Shown here one piece after another: positions 11,901 to 22,988 of a DNA stretch of 64,000 nt. A model generated the notes under the pieces. That model was not told where the DNA came from. It worked only from the letters and a program-made list of their open reading frames with translations, and ran no database searches. Origin of the DNA: Helianthus annuus (Eukaryota > Streptophyta > Magnoliopsida > Asterales > Asteraceae); contig NC_035448.2 of the NCBI RefSeq assembly GCF_002127325.2, positions 114,663,660 through 114,727,659 on the forward strand, read 5' to 3'. The translations under genes were made by a program, and so were the position numbers. How positions within the stretch are numbered: position 1 is the stretch's first letter; each line of letters starts with the position of its first letter.

Positions 11901-12163
11901 GCTTCCCAATAATTCAACACTGTAAGTGAAGTTGTGTACGCTAATACAACTAACTTATTGGAGATGAGATGGTGGTTGCATGAAGTCAAATATTGTGTTC
12001 TGATTTTGGTTAAATAAACTGACTCGTGATTGGTTGACGCTTTTTTATTCTTTTTTTTTACAAACTACAAACATGAAAAAACAATGGGAATAACTTACTG
12101 ACAAACATGACTTGTCATCTCTTTCATAATCTAAAATTCTTATCCTAAAAAGATGCTTGATGC
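11901..12163 (-). promoter_or_regulatory. Presumed SurE promoter and 5' UTR region
   Basis: This is unique sequence between the SurE ATG and the upstream hAT-type MITE. No strong TATA box was identified, only AT-rich stretches near 12040-12060. The last part includes the 8-bp target duplication cttgatgc at 12156-12163. Confidence 0.4.
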
Positions 12164-12573
12164 CGTTATTGTAAAAATTGCGACTGGACGGTGACTAGTC
12201 GATGATTAATCGCTAGTCGGTCAGTAATTGAGTAATTTTTCGTTAATTAGTCCATTAATCGCTAGTCGGGCCTAGTCGGCCAGCAAAAAATGAGCGATTC
12301 TGACCAGATTCCGGCAAAAAACCTATATATTACAGCCAAAACTTCTAAATTCCGGCCAGTTTCCAACCAAACCATGTGAATTCTAACAATTAATCTTGTA
12401 TACTTAAAAAATAATTTGAGAGAGTTAAAACTAGCTACCTATAATATTTTATTATAAAAATGTGTATATGTATACATAAAACTGAAAATTATATATAAAA
12501 AACCCGATCCGATTAATCCCGAGTAGTCGCTAGTCCTCACCTCACCGGCCGACTAGCGAGTTCTCCAACCTTG
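12164..12573. mobile_element. hAT-type MITE (410 bp)
   Basis: It is flanked by the 8-bp duplication cttgatgc (12156-12163, 12574-12581). Imperfect TIRs read C-TTATTGTAAAAATTGCGAC and CAAGGTTGGAGAACTCGC. The body is rich in ctagtcgg/actag phrases. It is a second, inverted copy of the family at 32233-32680. It lies about 260 bp upstream of the SurE start codon. Confidence 0.85.
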
Positions 12574-12737
12574 CTTGATGCTTATCAATCGCAATCCTGC
12601 CGCTTTCAAGTTTCAATCGCAATGGGCCCATTCTAATAATCTGATGGTAATTGGGCACTTGGGCCTTTAAAAATAAATGTCTTGTGGGCACTTGGGCCTT
12701 TTAAACATAAAATGCCTATAGATAGTAAGGGGTTGTT

Positions 12738-13016
12738 TGGCAACATCTGAATGGTTAAGTGTTGAACCAGTAAGTGGTAAGTGGTTTGAACCATTAAGAG
12801 CCTGTATAATGCTTAATCGTTCAGAGGCAAGTGTCTGACCAATTTAGATTAGAGGTCTTAACCATTCAGACTATGTATAATGCTTAACCATTCAGAGGCA
12901 AATGTCTGAACCATTCAGACATCTGCTCGTGAAACAAACAGTCTGAACCATTAAGTGCTGAACCAGTAAAATGTCTGAACCATTAAGAGCCTCATTAAAA
13001 GGTAAACAAACAGCCC
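12738..13016. repeat. MITE-like repeat with GGGGTTGTTTGG / CAGCCCC ends
   Basis: Copy A has an insertion bounded by aggggttgtttgg and aaacaaacagcccct, absent from copy B at the same place. Inside are repeated phrases such as ctgaaccattaagag and gaggcaaatgtctga. The ends resemble hAT MITEs, but no clear target duplication was found. Confidence 0.5.
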
Positions 13017-13187
13017 CTAAGTTACTATAGGAAAGTGAAGGTTGTGTAAGCATACACAACTTAATTAAAATAAGTTAGTATATGAGTTTAAAATTGGAAT
13101 TAAAAACGTTTGTGTGATATATATCCAAAATGAAAACAGACTTATACCCAAAATGAAAAGTTTGTGTGATTGATTAGAGGGTGTTTG

Positions 13188-13375
13188 GGGTTCATTTTTT
13201 TAGGAAAAAGAGACTTTTGAAAGTAAAAAAGGACTTTTGAGGGTGTTTGGCTTTCCTTTTGAAGGCAAAAGTCCTTTGCAAAAGCTAGAAGTCAGGTTTT
13301 TATAAGTTATTTTTTCCAAAAAGACTTTTGGAAAAGTTGAAAATAAATTAAGTCAAACATGCCCTTAATACCCAA
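13188..13375. repeat. Small inverted-repeat insertion in copy A
   Basis: It starts agggtgtttggggttc and ends caaacatgccct, with internal complementary aaaagactttt / aaaagtcctttt stretches. Absent from copy B. Probably a small foldback MITE; class not determined. Confidence 0.35.
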
Positions 13376-13559
13376 AATGGAAAAAGACACCCAAAAAGGA
13401 TGGTGGGCATGTGCCCACCCTAAACCCTTGGAATTGTAATAGTATCTCTACTTCTCTCTTTAGAGAATTTGTTCAGTTAAAAGATTTTATTAACATAATC
13501 ACTTACAAAATTAAAATAATATGTTCCGAACTCTGTGCTTTTATCATTGCATCATAGTA

Positions 13560-14251
13560 CAGTAGAAACTCGATAAATTAATACTCGATTATTTAATAAA
13601 CTCTCTAAGATAATATTTTTTGCCGGTCCCGACTCAGGGATAGGGTGCTAAATTAATAATTCGCTAAAATTATAAGATAATACATTTTTGATAATTTCTT
13701 TAGACCACATATAAAATATAAATTAATAATTCCTTATATATAGCATATTACATGAATGATTTATGAAGGTTTCTTGAAAAATGACTCCATTGTCTTTTGT
13801 TTTTTGTTGAAATCAATTTCCCCTTGAATCTCGTCTCTAATTTTCCTTAGCATGGTAAGAATTTCGTCTGTCATTGTTGTTTTTTTCACACCTTTAAGAT
13901 GGGAAGCCATGTTGTGTGTATGATTTGTTTGTGTTAACCTATTTTGATCTTGTATTTATATAGAAAATATTTTTAATGTCCATAAAGTGATACATTGAAC
14001 ACAAAAAGCATAATAAGGTAGGAGATTGAAGGTTTCTTTCAAATTGGGCCGTTCATTTGATATACATGCATTGTATATAATAATTAAGTGGAAGCTTGAA
14101 AGGTGTTTGTAAACTAAGTATTCTACTATAAATTAATAAAATATTAATTAATATATAAATTAATAATTATTAATTTATCGATTAATTAATAACTCTTTTA
14201 ATTAATAAATTTTGGTGGTCCCAAGTGTATTATTTTATAGAGTTTTTACTG
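13560..14251. mobile_element. pogo/Emigrant-type Mariner element, internally deleted
   Basis: Termini are CAGTAGAAACTCGATAAATT and, inverted, CAGTAAAAACTCTATAAAAT, flanked by TA on both sides, the classic Emigrant/Lemi1 pattern. On the minus strand near 13920-13770 there is a short frame ending KKQKTMESFFKKP, resembling the extreme C-terminus of pogo/Tigger-like transposases. The catalytic domain is missing. Absent from copy B. Confidence 0.85.
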
Positions 14252-14282
14252 TAAGTTGCTTGTTTAGAATTGACGTTACTAG

Positions 14283-14654
14283 CAGGGGCGGACCTTTAGT
14301 TATGTGGGGAGTAGCCCGGGCTACGGCTCAAGTTTTTACTAATAGTGTTAAATTTTTTATTTTTTTCGATTTTTATACATAAGACACCCCTGAACAAGTA
14401 CGAGGACATCCCTCAATTTTTATTACAAAATAATAAGATGTTGGTAAGCCCAAATAAGTAAATAATAACACATTAGGTAAGCCCAAATAACTAAATAATA
14501 CACATTTGCTAAGCCCAAATAAGTAAATAATAGTCCAAAATTGAATGATTATTGATTTGAGCTATTGGGTGGCATGTTTTTTTAATATTGTATGATTGCA
14601 CGATAAAAAAAAATTTGGGGATACCCCTGAGTTGATGCTCTAGTTCCGCCACTG
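14283..14654. mobile_element. hAT-type MITE (372 bp)
   Basis: Ends CAGGGGCGGAC and GTTCCGCCACTG, with the 8-bp target duplication GTTACTAG at 14275-14282 and 14655-14662. Copy B has a single uninterrupted gttactag at the same place (about 31989), which is the empty site. The inside repeats taagcccaaataagtaaata three times. Shares its TIR with the element at 20073. Confidence 0.92.
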
Positions 14655-14662
14655 GTTACTAG

Positions 14663-15551
14663 TTTATACATTTTTGTCTATGTAGTTTTAAAAGTTATTT
14701 TTTTTTACTTTGACTCATGACTTACATGGTGTTTTATGATAAGTTCATGGTCCAAAATGAATTGATGAACAGAAAAAGAATTGGTTCAATTCATAAAGAA
14801 AGATTGACTCACAAGAACATGGAAGCAAAAAAAACTTGAAGTTAAATTTTATAATGCTTTACCAAAAAAAGTTGACTTTTCATATGTGATAAATTTAATG
14901 AAAGATGCAAAAACTCTTTATCAACTCATAAAAAAGTTTGCTCTCAATGTCAAGAACTCCATCAAGTGAGGATGACAAATAACGATAGCCATGATGAAGA
15001 TAACAAATAACGGATAACGAAGATGACGAGAAGTATGTCATGGCAGGTAAATCATCATTTGATGAAAGAAACGAGAAGAGTAACACAATATATATATAGT
15101 TTTCGAAACCATGTTGATAACATAAACCACCTTAATGTTAAGTGTACTTGTCGATTGTTTTAAGCATACTGCAATGAGCAAACCGGAGGCCAAACATGAA
15201 AAATACAATTATTGTTTCATCGATTCTGATGTTTGTTATCGCGTAATACCTTACAAAGAAATGCTTTCAACTATACTGACACCGAATAATCTAATCACAC
15301 TATCATGGGGCAATCTGCAATTGAAATAACCCAAACGATAGAATCTCGACACAACACTAAAATCGCCATGCAGATCATAATGGATGTTGATGCTTTCCAA
15401 AAAAGTCATTTCGGATAGTCAACAAAAGTCAACACAACCTTCACTTTCCTATTGTTTTATGCGGTCATGGTCCCTTCAATATAAAAATTTTAATCAACAC
15501 CTACATCAAAACAATCACAAATAAATTTGACTTCGAGTATTAAACCGAAGC
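14663..15551. other. Copy A non-coding remainder
   Basis: No gene is supported. 14742-15080 is absent from copy B (either an insertion here or a deletion there), has no recognisable ends, and contains only short chance frames. 15080-15551 matches the DNA downstream of PIF3. Confidence 0.5.
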
Positions 15552-15668
15552 TTATAACACAAATCTAGCAGAGACCAATTTACCGCGTGTACTGCATCCA
15601 GCTTCTACAAGTTGATCGCTTTTGTCGACTGAAGTAGACTGGTTAAGGGTCTTGTTTGCAACTTGGGG
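15552..15668 (-). pseudogene. Duplicated PIF3 terminal exon fragment
   Basis: It is homologous to PIF3 exon 7. An acceptor-like AACAG precedes CCCCAAGTTGC at 15668, and the frame ([19 protein letters not shown]...) runs 38 codons to TAA, against 59 in the real gene, because the tail has diverged. Duplicated intron 6 follows up to about 15722, where homology stops. No other PIF3 exons accompany it. Confidence 0.8.
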
Positions 15669-15974
15669 CTGTTTTGATTAGTTTCACAAAAACATCTAGT
15701 GATTATGTGAAACTGTATAATTGGAATAAGAAAAATGTATCTTAGGGGGTCTTCGGATGTGGGATTTGAAAGTGATTATGTATCAAGAATAAAAAAATCG
15801 ACAGTAAATTATAAAACATACCATAGGAAATAGGAGTTAAGTTCCTGTGAAAATAAAATAAACGTACGAATTGAAAGAAAGTCAAAAAAAGTGGCGGTGG
15901 CATTTTGGTAATTATCAGCAACTTCAAAATTACTCTAGTAGAGTAATTTTGAGCTTCTGTAGAGTAATTTTGCT

Positions 15975-16727
15975 GATTATGGTATGGTTAGCTAAGGAAG
16001 GGTACTACTTGATCATGTGAGTGGTGGGTACAACACTTAAGGCCATTAATCCTCGTTGTAGGACCGAGGGACATGAGTGATAGATCTATTCGGGTGTAGC
16101 GAGCCCCACCCATGCGCACGCCGAATGAGCCATGTGGTGACTATGTCTTACTGACGAAATCTGCTAGGTTTGAGTTTTCCTGCATCACTTCACACATATC
16201 AATGGCCTTGCAAACCATTGGTGATCTGTTTTTCCTTGTTGCTATCATACCGGGATTTATAAACTTACATACATACTTACAATGATTTCAAAGGTTTACT
16301 CATACACACAAACAAACACATGAACTCGCTCAACTTTTGTTGATGTTTTCAAACTACATGTATTTCAGGGAATTAGTAAGTGGATCTGGCGGGCGTTGGA
16401 AGTTTTTATGCTGCGTTAGGAATAAAGATGTCATCCGTGGTCTTTGAGTTTGGTCAGTGTGTCTTATTCCTGGACAAGACACGTCTTCCAAACCTTGGTG
16501 TTTTTCAATATCTTTTGATGAGTCCTTAATGAACTCATAAACAATTTGTACGGTTTGTAAAACTTGAATTTGAAGTCTACATTTCAAAACAGTATTGTCA
16601 TGTTTTAAACTTATTTAATGGATGACGAATCTATGGTTTTATCATATAGTTGTTGTTATGATTGAATGCAATGGTATTAAGAAAGTCACACCATAATCAC
16701 GCTTCCGCAAAAGTCAGGGTGTGACAA
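15975..16727. mobile_element. Truncated Gypsy LTR fragment
   Basis: It ends cttccgcaaaagtcagggtgtgaca, the same GGGTGTGACA terminus as the Tekay LTRs here, and includes a segment (ctcaacttttgttgatg then catgtatttcaggga) typical of Gypsy LTRs. No second LTR, primer site or internal domains adjoin it. It sits at the junction between duplication copies A and B. Confidence 0.5.
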
Positions 16728-16861
16728 AGGTGAGGTGGCATGGGTGGCGCAATCCTGTCGCTTTCAAGTTTCAATCGCAATGGGACCATTCAAATAATCT
16801 GATGGTAATTGGGCACCTGGGCCTTTAGGCCTTTTAAAATAAAAATGCCTATAGACACTAA

Positions 16862-17745
16862 GGGGGCGTTTGGTTTGTGGAATGTTTTGGAATTGGAATT
16901 GGAATTTGCATAAGAATTAGAATTTGAAGGAATTGGATTTGGAATTTAAACATTCCAGTTGGAATTGAAAATTGTTGGAATTGGAATCACAATTCCATTT
17001 TTGTTGTGTTTGGTTGTCAAATGAATTGGAATCCATCACCCCGCCACCCACAACCACCAGTTCGCGTCGAAACGGTTCGCGTCGAAATGGTTCGCGTCGA
17101 AGCGGTTCGATTCGAAACGGTACTGGTCGAAATGATACAGTTCAAAACAGTTCGTGTCGGAATGGATCGATTCGAAACAGTAAGGGTCAAAACGGTACGG
17201 GTCGAAACGATTCGAAACGGTACAGGTCGAAACGTTACGCGTCGATACGGTTCGCGTCGAAATGGTACGCGTGGAAACGGTTCGCGTCGAAACGGTACAG
17301 GTCGAAACGGTTCGCGTCGAAAGGGTACGGGTCGAAACGGTTCGCGTCGAAACGGTACGGGTCCAAACAGTTCGCGTCTAAACGTTACGGGTCGAAACTG
17401 TTCACGTCGAAGCGGTACAGGTTGAAACGGTTCAGATCGAAACCAGTATGGGTCGAAACAGTTCGGATCGAAACGGTACGGGTTGAAACGGTGCGGGTCG
17501 AAACGGTCGAAGATTCCAATGAATTTACTTTAATTCCTTCACATATAGGAAGGATTTTGGATTCCTTTATTCAAAGGAATTTGAAGGAATTCATGTCTAA
17601 TTCCAATTCCAATTCCATTGTCAACCAAACACATGAAGATTAGAATTAGGATTCAAATTCCATCAAATTCTATGAACCAAACATCTTAAGAGATGGAATT
17701 CAAATTACAATTCTCTTAAATTCCATTGAATTCCTGTGGTGGCTA
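16862..17745. mobile_element. MITE-like element built of ttggaattgg repeats, carrying a minisatellite
   Basis: It begins gggggcgtttggtttgtgg and has aattggaattggaatt phrases at the left and inverted counterparts (attccaattccaattcc) at the right up to about 17745. This foldback design is typical of some plant MITEs. The centre is a 15-bp minisatellite. Class and target duplication not resolved. Confidence 0.5.
17060..17512. repeat. 15-bp minisatellite, about 30 units
   Basis: The consensus unit is close to gtcgaaacggttcgc, alternating with gtcgaaacggtacgg. Because 15 is a multiple of three and units rarely contain stops, all forward frames stay open and give repetitive basic peptides (RVETV, NGSRR, SKRFA). 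I read these as artefacts. Confidence 0.9.
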
Positions 17746-18339
17746 GAAACTCGTAGCTGTAGTTTTTTAGTATATTTAGTGTTTGGCAGAGTAGCTGGAG
17801 ATTTTAATAAAATGTATAAAATGTTCAAAATGAACATAATTAAAAATTCAAAAAGTTTGTGTATTAAAAAGTTCATTATCTTTAGAGGTTAAAATAGTCC
17901 TTTTTTTCCCTAAAAGCTTGTAGCTCCTTCTAAACGCTAGTAGGAGCGTTCAACCAAAAGCTTCAAACTCCTAACCTAAAAGCTTTAAGCTCCTTCAACC
18001 AAACAAAGTTTTTTATTAAGTAAGCTTTTTCTTAAAAGGTTAAAGCTAGAAGCTTCTAAAAATTTCTAAAAGTTCCATACCAAACATACAATATAAGAAA
18101 AAAAAAATTACCCGTAATATAATATTATTTTTTACTAAAATTAATTTAGTTGTATAAGCAAACACAACTTAATTAAAATAAGTTACTATATGAGTTTAAA
18201 ATTATTAATATTAATATATGATAAATAAGAAAGTGAATTAACAGTGATTCACTTTCTTTTTTTATCATATATTAATTTAGAAAGTGATTCACTTTCTTTT
18301 TTTTATCATGTATTAATTTAAAATGAAATACATCATTAA
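17746..18339. other. AT-rich foldback-like sequence
   Basis: 17755-18080 has inverted phrases (ctagaaactcgtagctgtag against gctagaagcttctaaaa) and multiple aaaagctt-type motifs, suggesting a small hAT-like MITE without clear ends. 18232-18330 contains agtgattcactttctttttt twice in tandem. No gene. Confidence 0.4.
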
Positions 18340-19300
18340 GAGATCAGTAAATGGTATCGGGTATAGTTAGCGGTCTTAAATTTACTATATCGGTGTATTT
18401 TCGGTACCGGTTCTGCACAGTTATTCACCGGGTTTTTACCCTCAAATACCGGTGTCGTACCAGTACCGACCGGTACCGAACCGTACCATACTAGGTATAT
18501 TCGGTACCGGTACCCACTTTTGGGGATTTCAGTAACGGGAACAGTGTTTTATAATTTATTTTTTTAAATTAAAATTAGAATGGAATACATCATTAAGAGA
18601 TCAGCAAGTGGTATCGGGTATAGGTACCGGTCTCAAAGTTACCAAATCGGTGTATTTTCGGTACCGGTTCTGCACAGGTATTCACCGGTTTTTACCCTCA
18701 AATACTGGTACCGTACCAGTACCGACTGGTACCGAACCGTACCATACTAGGTATATTTGGTACCGGTACCCACTTTTGAGGATTTCGGTAACGGTATTTT
18801 TGGTACCAGTTGGTACCGAGCTCATCAAATCCTGTAGCAACGCAGCAATGCAAGTAATTGCACCGTTTAAATTACTTTTCATACACACAGTAAGTAAACT
18901 GTATTTCGTTTGAATGATGTTTTATATACACAACAACTTATTTTGCTTTCTTTTTTGTCTTTTTCTGTAATGAATGAATTGTAACATGTAAAATTAACTT
19001 GCAAATTTAGAATATTGATGAGCAAATCGTATCAAATCCTGTAAACGAATCGGCATCGTATCGGTACCAAATTTACTATACCAAATCATTTTCGGTACCA
19101 ATTTGGTACCCACCTTTTGGCGTTTTCAGAATCGTTACTTTCGGTTCGACACCGGTCTAGCACCATACCTGTATTTATTGATTTTTACCTTCAAATACTA
19201 TATCATATTGTAGCGAGCATTTTCGGTGCCGGTACCTAATTTCGATGATTTTCCGGATCGGTACTTTCGCTGCCGTTACCGGTACCAAGCTCATCCATAT
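18340..19300. repeat. GGTACC-rich repeat cluster (three copies)
   Basis: Two direct units (about 18340-18560 and 18590-18910) share gagatcagtaaatggtatcg, the cggtaccggttctgcacag core and ttttaccctcaaata. A more diverged unit lies at 19040-19290. A fourth is at 30478-30728. Units are dense in ggtacc and in gtaccgg. ORFs through them are not conserved. No transposon ends identified. Confidence 0.7.
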
Positions 19301-19718
19301 TTTAACGTGTTAGCACCGTAATAATTGAACTGAAAACAACAGGACGTGTGGGTCCTATTATTATATATTAGGTTATTTAAAATTGTTTTTTATGATGGAG
19401 TGATTATCCTTACCACGTCATTTTATTTATGTTTTGATATTCGGTATCTGTTTGCCGTTACTGACACGCCTTTTGTAGTCATTGGGTCCCGCCGCAACGC
19501 GCGAACGGAAAATAACTATTTGGAATTAAAAAAAGTTTGTGTGATTGACTAATAATACCCAAAATGAAAACAGATTATGCCCAAAATGAGAAGTTTGTGT
19601 GATTGATGAATACCCAAAATGGGAACAGACTTCACCCAAAAAGGATGGTGGGCATGTGCCCACCCTAAACCCTTTTGTAATAATATTTCTCTATCTTCTT
19701 TCTTTAGAGAATTTGTTA

Positions 19719-20440
19719 GAACATGTGTAGTGATTTGGGTGAATAATGCCCTTACTTTAGGACGTTTTTCATCATGTGTCAGTACAGTCAGCAAGGGCGT
19801 TTTTCTAAAATAGGTGTAGTGGGGATGTGGGCATTATTGAGCTTTTTTCTAAAAAATTAAATAAAAATAAAAAACTAACAAAAAACACCTATTGAATTAC
19901 AAAAATGAAGAGTTAATGCTATTGGCCAAACACTTGACCTGCAGGCGTGGTTTTAAAAACGCCAAAACCAAATTTGGCAAATAAAACGCCAGAAAACGCC
20001 GGGTCGTAATGGCTTGAGGGCGTGTTTCGGCGTTTTTTTTTTAATTTTAAAAAAAAAACGCCCCACTACACACAGGGGCGGACCCACATTGAAAGGATCG
20101 GGGTCCACGGACCCCAATGTTTTTTTTAAAAAATTAGTAGATCCGGTATATTAAATTTTATTAGGACCCCATAAATATAATTAGGTGGACCCCATAGAAA
20201 GAAAAGGAAAGCTGGGGTAGTGGTAAACCTTTCTCTTTTACAACAAGAGGTCATGGGTTCAATCCTTGTATAGCTTGTTTTTTTGTTTTTTTTTTAAATC
20301 TAGTTCAAACCTCGCTCTAACCCGACCCGAACGAGGAACGACCCGAAAATTTTAACGTTTTGTTATGAAAATTTTGAACACCGAAAAAACGGACCCCATT
20401 GGAAAAAAAATCCTGGATCCACCACTGACTACACATGGTC
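19719..20440. mobile_element. Tourist/Harbinger-type MITE, interrupted
   Basis: TIRs GAACATGTGTAGTG and (inverted) GACCATGTGTAGTG with TTA target duplications at 19716-19718 and 20441-20443. Copy A shows the empty site (gaatttgttcagttaaaag near 13465). A hAT element (20073-20427) is inserted near its right end. No transposase. Confidence 0.85.
20073..20427. mobile_element. hAT-type MITE with tRNA-like core
   Basis: Ends CAGGGGCGGACCC and GGATCCACCACTG, with target duplication ACTACACA at 20065-20072 and 20428-20435. 20211-20265 resembles a tRNA internal promoter: gtagtggtaaacc as a possible A box and gggttcaatcc as a good B box. Nested in the Tourist MITE. Confidence 0.9.
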
Positions 20441-20565
20441 TTAGAGTTAAAAGATTTTATTCACATAATCACTTACAAAATTAAAATATCATGTTCCGAA
20501 CTCTGTGCTTTTATTAAGTTGCTTGTTTAGAAATTACCTTCAACTAGTTGTTTCCATGCGCGCGC

Positions 20566-22912
20566 TGTCACACCCCCTAAAATCCCATACGCAGAGTACC
20601 ACCGCTTGGAGGCGTGACTGACCAGGATCAAGCCACCAATTATATCAAACATAGCATTTAATAATAATCAAAGACATAATTGGTGTTCAAAACCAAACAC
20701 TGTTTAAGTAGCGGAAGCATTAAATGTAAAACCCATAGCATAAGTATCAATGTGTGAATGTAAAAGTGTTTAATAAGCATTCACGAGTTCTTATCCACAA
20801 CGACCCGCTTCTCCTCTGGTGCAAGCTCCAAGTATACCTAAGGTCCTGCAAGGCATGCAGCAAATAATCAACAAACTAGTTGAGCGAGTTCACAGTAAGT
20901 TCATTGTATAGTGTGCATGTTTAACTAGTGGGGGTTTCCCATGTTTATCCTGGCTAATGAGGGCTTCTCATTAACGGTACTTACTAGACTAACTTCCGAC
21001 CATGTGTTCTTCTTTACCGAGAACAGGAAAACGTACAGGGTCACGTAGGCTTTACGTGACGTGCCCTTCCCCGAGGACAGTGGTACGTGTGGGGGCTACG
21101 TAGGCTTTACGCAGCGTGGCCTTCCGACATGGAAGGCCAGTGAATGGTATTGGGTTACGTAGGCTTTACGTAACGTGTCCTTCCCGACCCGGGAGACATA
21201 TGGCAATTGTACTGGGTTACGTAGGCTTTACGTAACGTGTCCTGACTAACCTGAGGACGATGGTCTATAGTCTGGTATATGCGTAAGTACGAGTAACTCC
21301 TTTTACAATATCATATCCAACCCAATTCCCAACCCGGGAATCCCATGCCTTGGCTGTGTGAACTCACCTTGGTTTGCTCGGCAGATACACAAAGAGTATA
21401 GATAAGCTAGGAAAAGGGTCAATCACGTCCTAGCATGGTTGTAATACAAGTCAAGTTTGGTTTAATAATGCACGTATACAATCAAAGCAAGCACGTATGC
21501 ACATAAACAATCAAAGCATACACTTGTGCGATTCATTATATGTTTCCCAAACAATACCCGGCCCAAACAATAAACCCATTCAGTAAGCGGCCCAAAGATA
21601 ACAATTTAGACATGGAGGTTTCGGCCCAATTAATCAACATGAAATGTCTTGTGCGATTTGCCTAGGCCCAACTATAAACGGCCCATTGTGTTGTGTGATT
21701 CAGCTAGCATAAGCAGCCCAAACATATGGTACGTAGTGGACTTGTGCGGTCCGATTCAGGTTGTGCGATCGGACATTCCCGGCCCAATAGACATACTCGT
21801 GATCCAATATGTCCTTGTATGATTAGGGATCCTTGTGCGATCGGGTTTCTTGTGCGACCCGGTAAATTACCCAGCCCAACACTTATCCGGCCCATACAAC
21901 TTGTGCGACTGGGCTGCACTTGTGTGATTGGACCAGCATATGTGACCAGCCCAGTTGTGCGATCGGGCCTGCTTGTGCGTGTGGTCCAATTGTGCAATCA
22001 GTTTAATAATTTCCGAGAATTATGCACAATCGGTTACAATCAATATTGTTTCCAAACTTATCATTCTATCAATTAACATCCACTACCTTTTACAATATTA
22101 GATCAAACAAGGGTTTTTAGTATCAATTTCCTATGAACCCTAAACTCATATCAAGTCTAATCATCGAGCACAACTAGCAATCATAACAATTCGATGCTTA
22201 TCCTAGTTCGATACATCCCAGCCGATTATCACGGCCAATTACCAACATCATTCCACACAACTAAATCGATTCATGACTGTTAAGAAATCAACGTAACAAG
22301 AACATCAAAAACGATCACATCATCAATGCACATGTAAGGCATAGCAATATCCATTCGATTTTATTTTAAACATTAGCAATACACAACCGAATCATACATG
22401 AATCATACAATCAATGACCAAACAACATCAAAGCACTAACCGGATGAAGGTAGAGGATTGATTCGTTTCACAAGCTTCAAAGTATGTGTGTGTGTGCCGT
22501 CGGGTCCCAAACAAGCCGAGAGAGGGAGAGGGGTAGCAACTAGGGTTGTGTGTGATAATGTGTTGTAACAAAATGAGGGAACAAAACTCCTTACGGGTGT
22601 TTGTTCGTGTGAAGGTAAGGTGGGCCGAACCCTTCAATGGGTTGCCCTAATGGTCCGCGTACAAAGGTAAGGCCCAACCGGCCTTGTGCGGATGTTGTGG
22701 GCTTGTTCGGTTCAAGTGGTGTTGTGCATTTGGGTTGTGAACAATTCGCTTAACATACTCACATATGCACAAAATAACAAACATTCATTAAATCATGGTG
22801 TCACATACTAAACATCATGCATATACACAATGTTCCCGCCATTAAATCATAAATTAAGTTCACATAAGCACTTAGCGTAACACAAAGCAAGTCTAAAGTT
22901 CGAGTTGTCACA
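20566..22912 (-). repeat. Element 1 LTR (3' LTR in element orientation)
   Basis: Contains two internal repeat series: four units around 21035-21245 sharing acgtaggctttacg, and about eight ttgtgcgatcgg-like phrases at 21655-21985. ORFs at 21704-22076 are frames through these repeats and recur in the other LTR. Confidence 0.95.
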
Positions 22913-22988
22913 TTATCCCCAACTAATTGGAAATTTCGTCCCGAAATTTGGTATGCACTCACTGAGGAAGCTAGGTAAACCGTACTGT

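Larger units (their letters stand above)
12582..15722. repeat. Tandem duplication, copy A
   Basis: Collinear with copy B (16748-33150). Matching pieces include 12590-12725 with 16750-16862; 13045-13105 with 18148-18212; 13105-13180 with 19520-19610; 13375-13555 with 19620-19715 plus 20444-20520; 14655-14745 with 31990-32085; and 15078-15722 with 32081-33150. It ends inside sequence homologous to PIF3 exon 7 and the preceding intron. The gaps are transposons private to one copy. Confidence 0.85.

Noticed and set aside
17060..17512. Possible CRISPR array
   Set aside because: Head-to-tail repeats with no unique spacers, in a plant nuclear genome.
16972..17643. Two long overlapping basic ORFs
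   Set aside because: They are frames through the 15-bp minisatellite, which stays open in all three forward frames; the peptides are repeat artefacts.
20211..20265. tRNA gene
   Set aside because: A/B-box-like strings only; no complete cloverleaf could be drawn, and the segment lies inside a MITE.
21704..22076. ORFs of 97 and 116 codons on opposite strands, repeated at 29181-29553
   Set aside because: They lie inside the two LTRs of element 1 and read through its short repeats.
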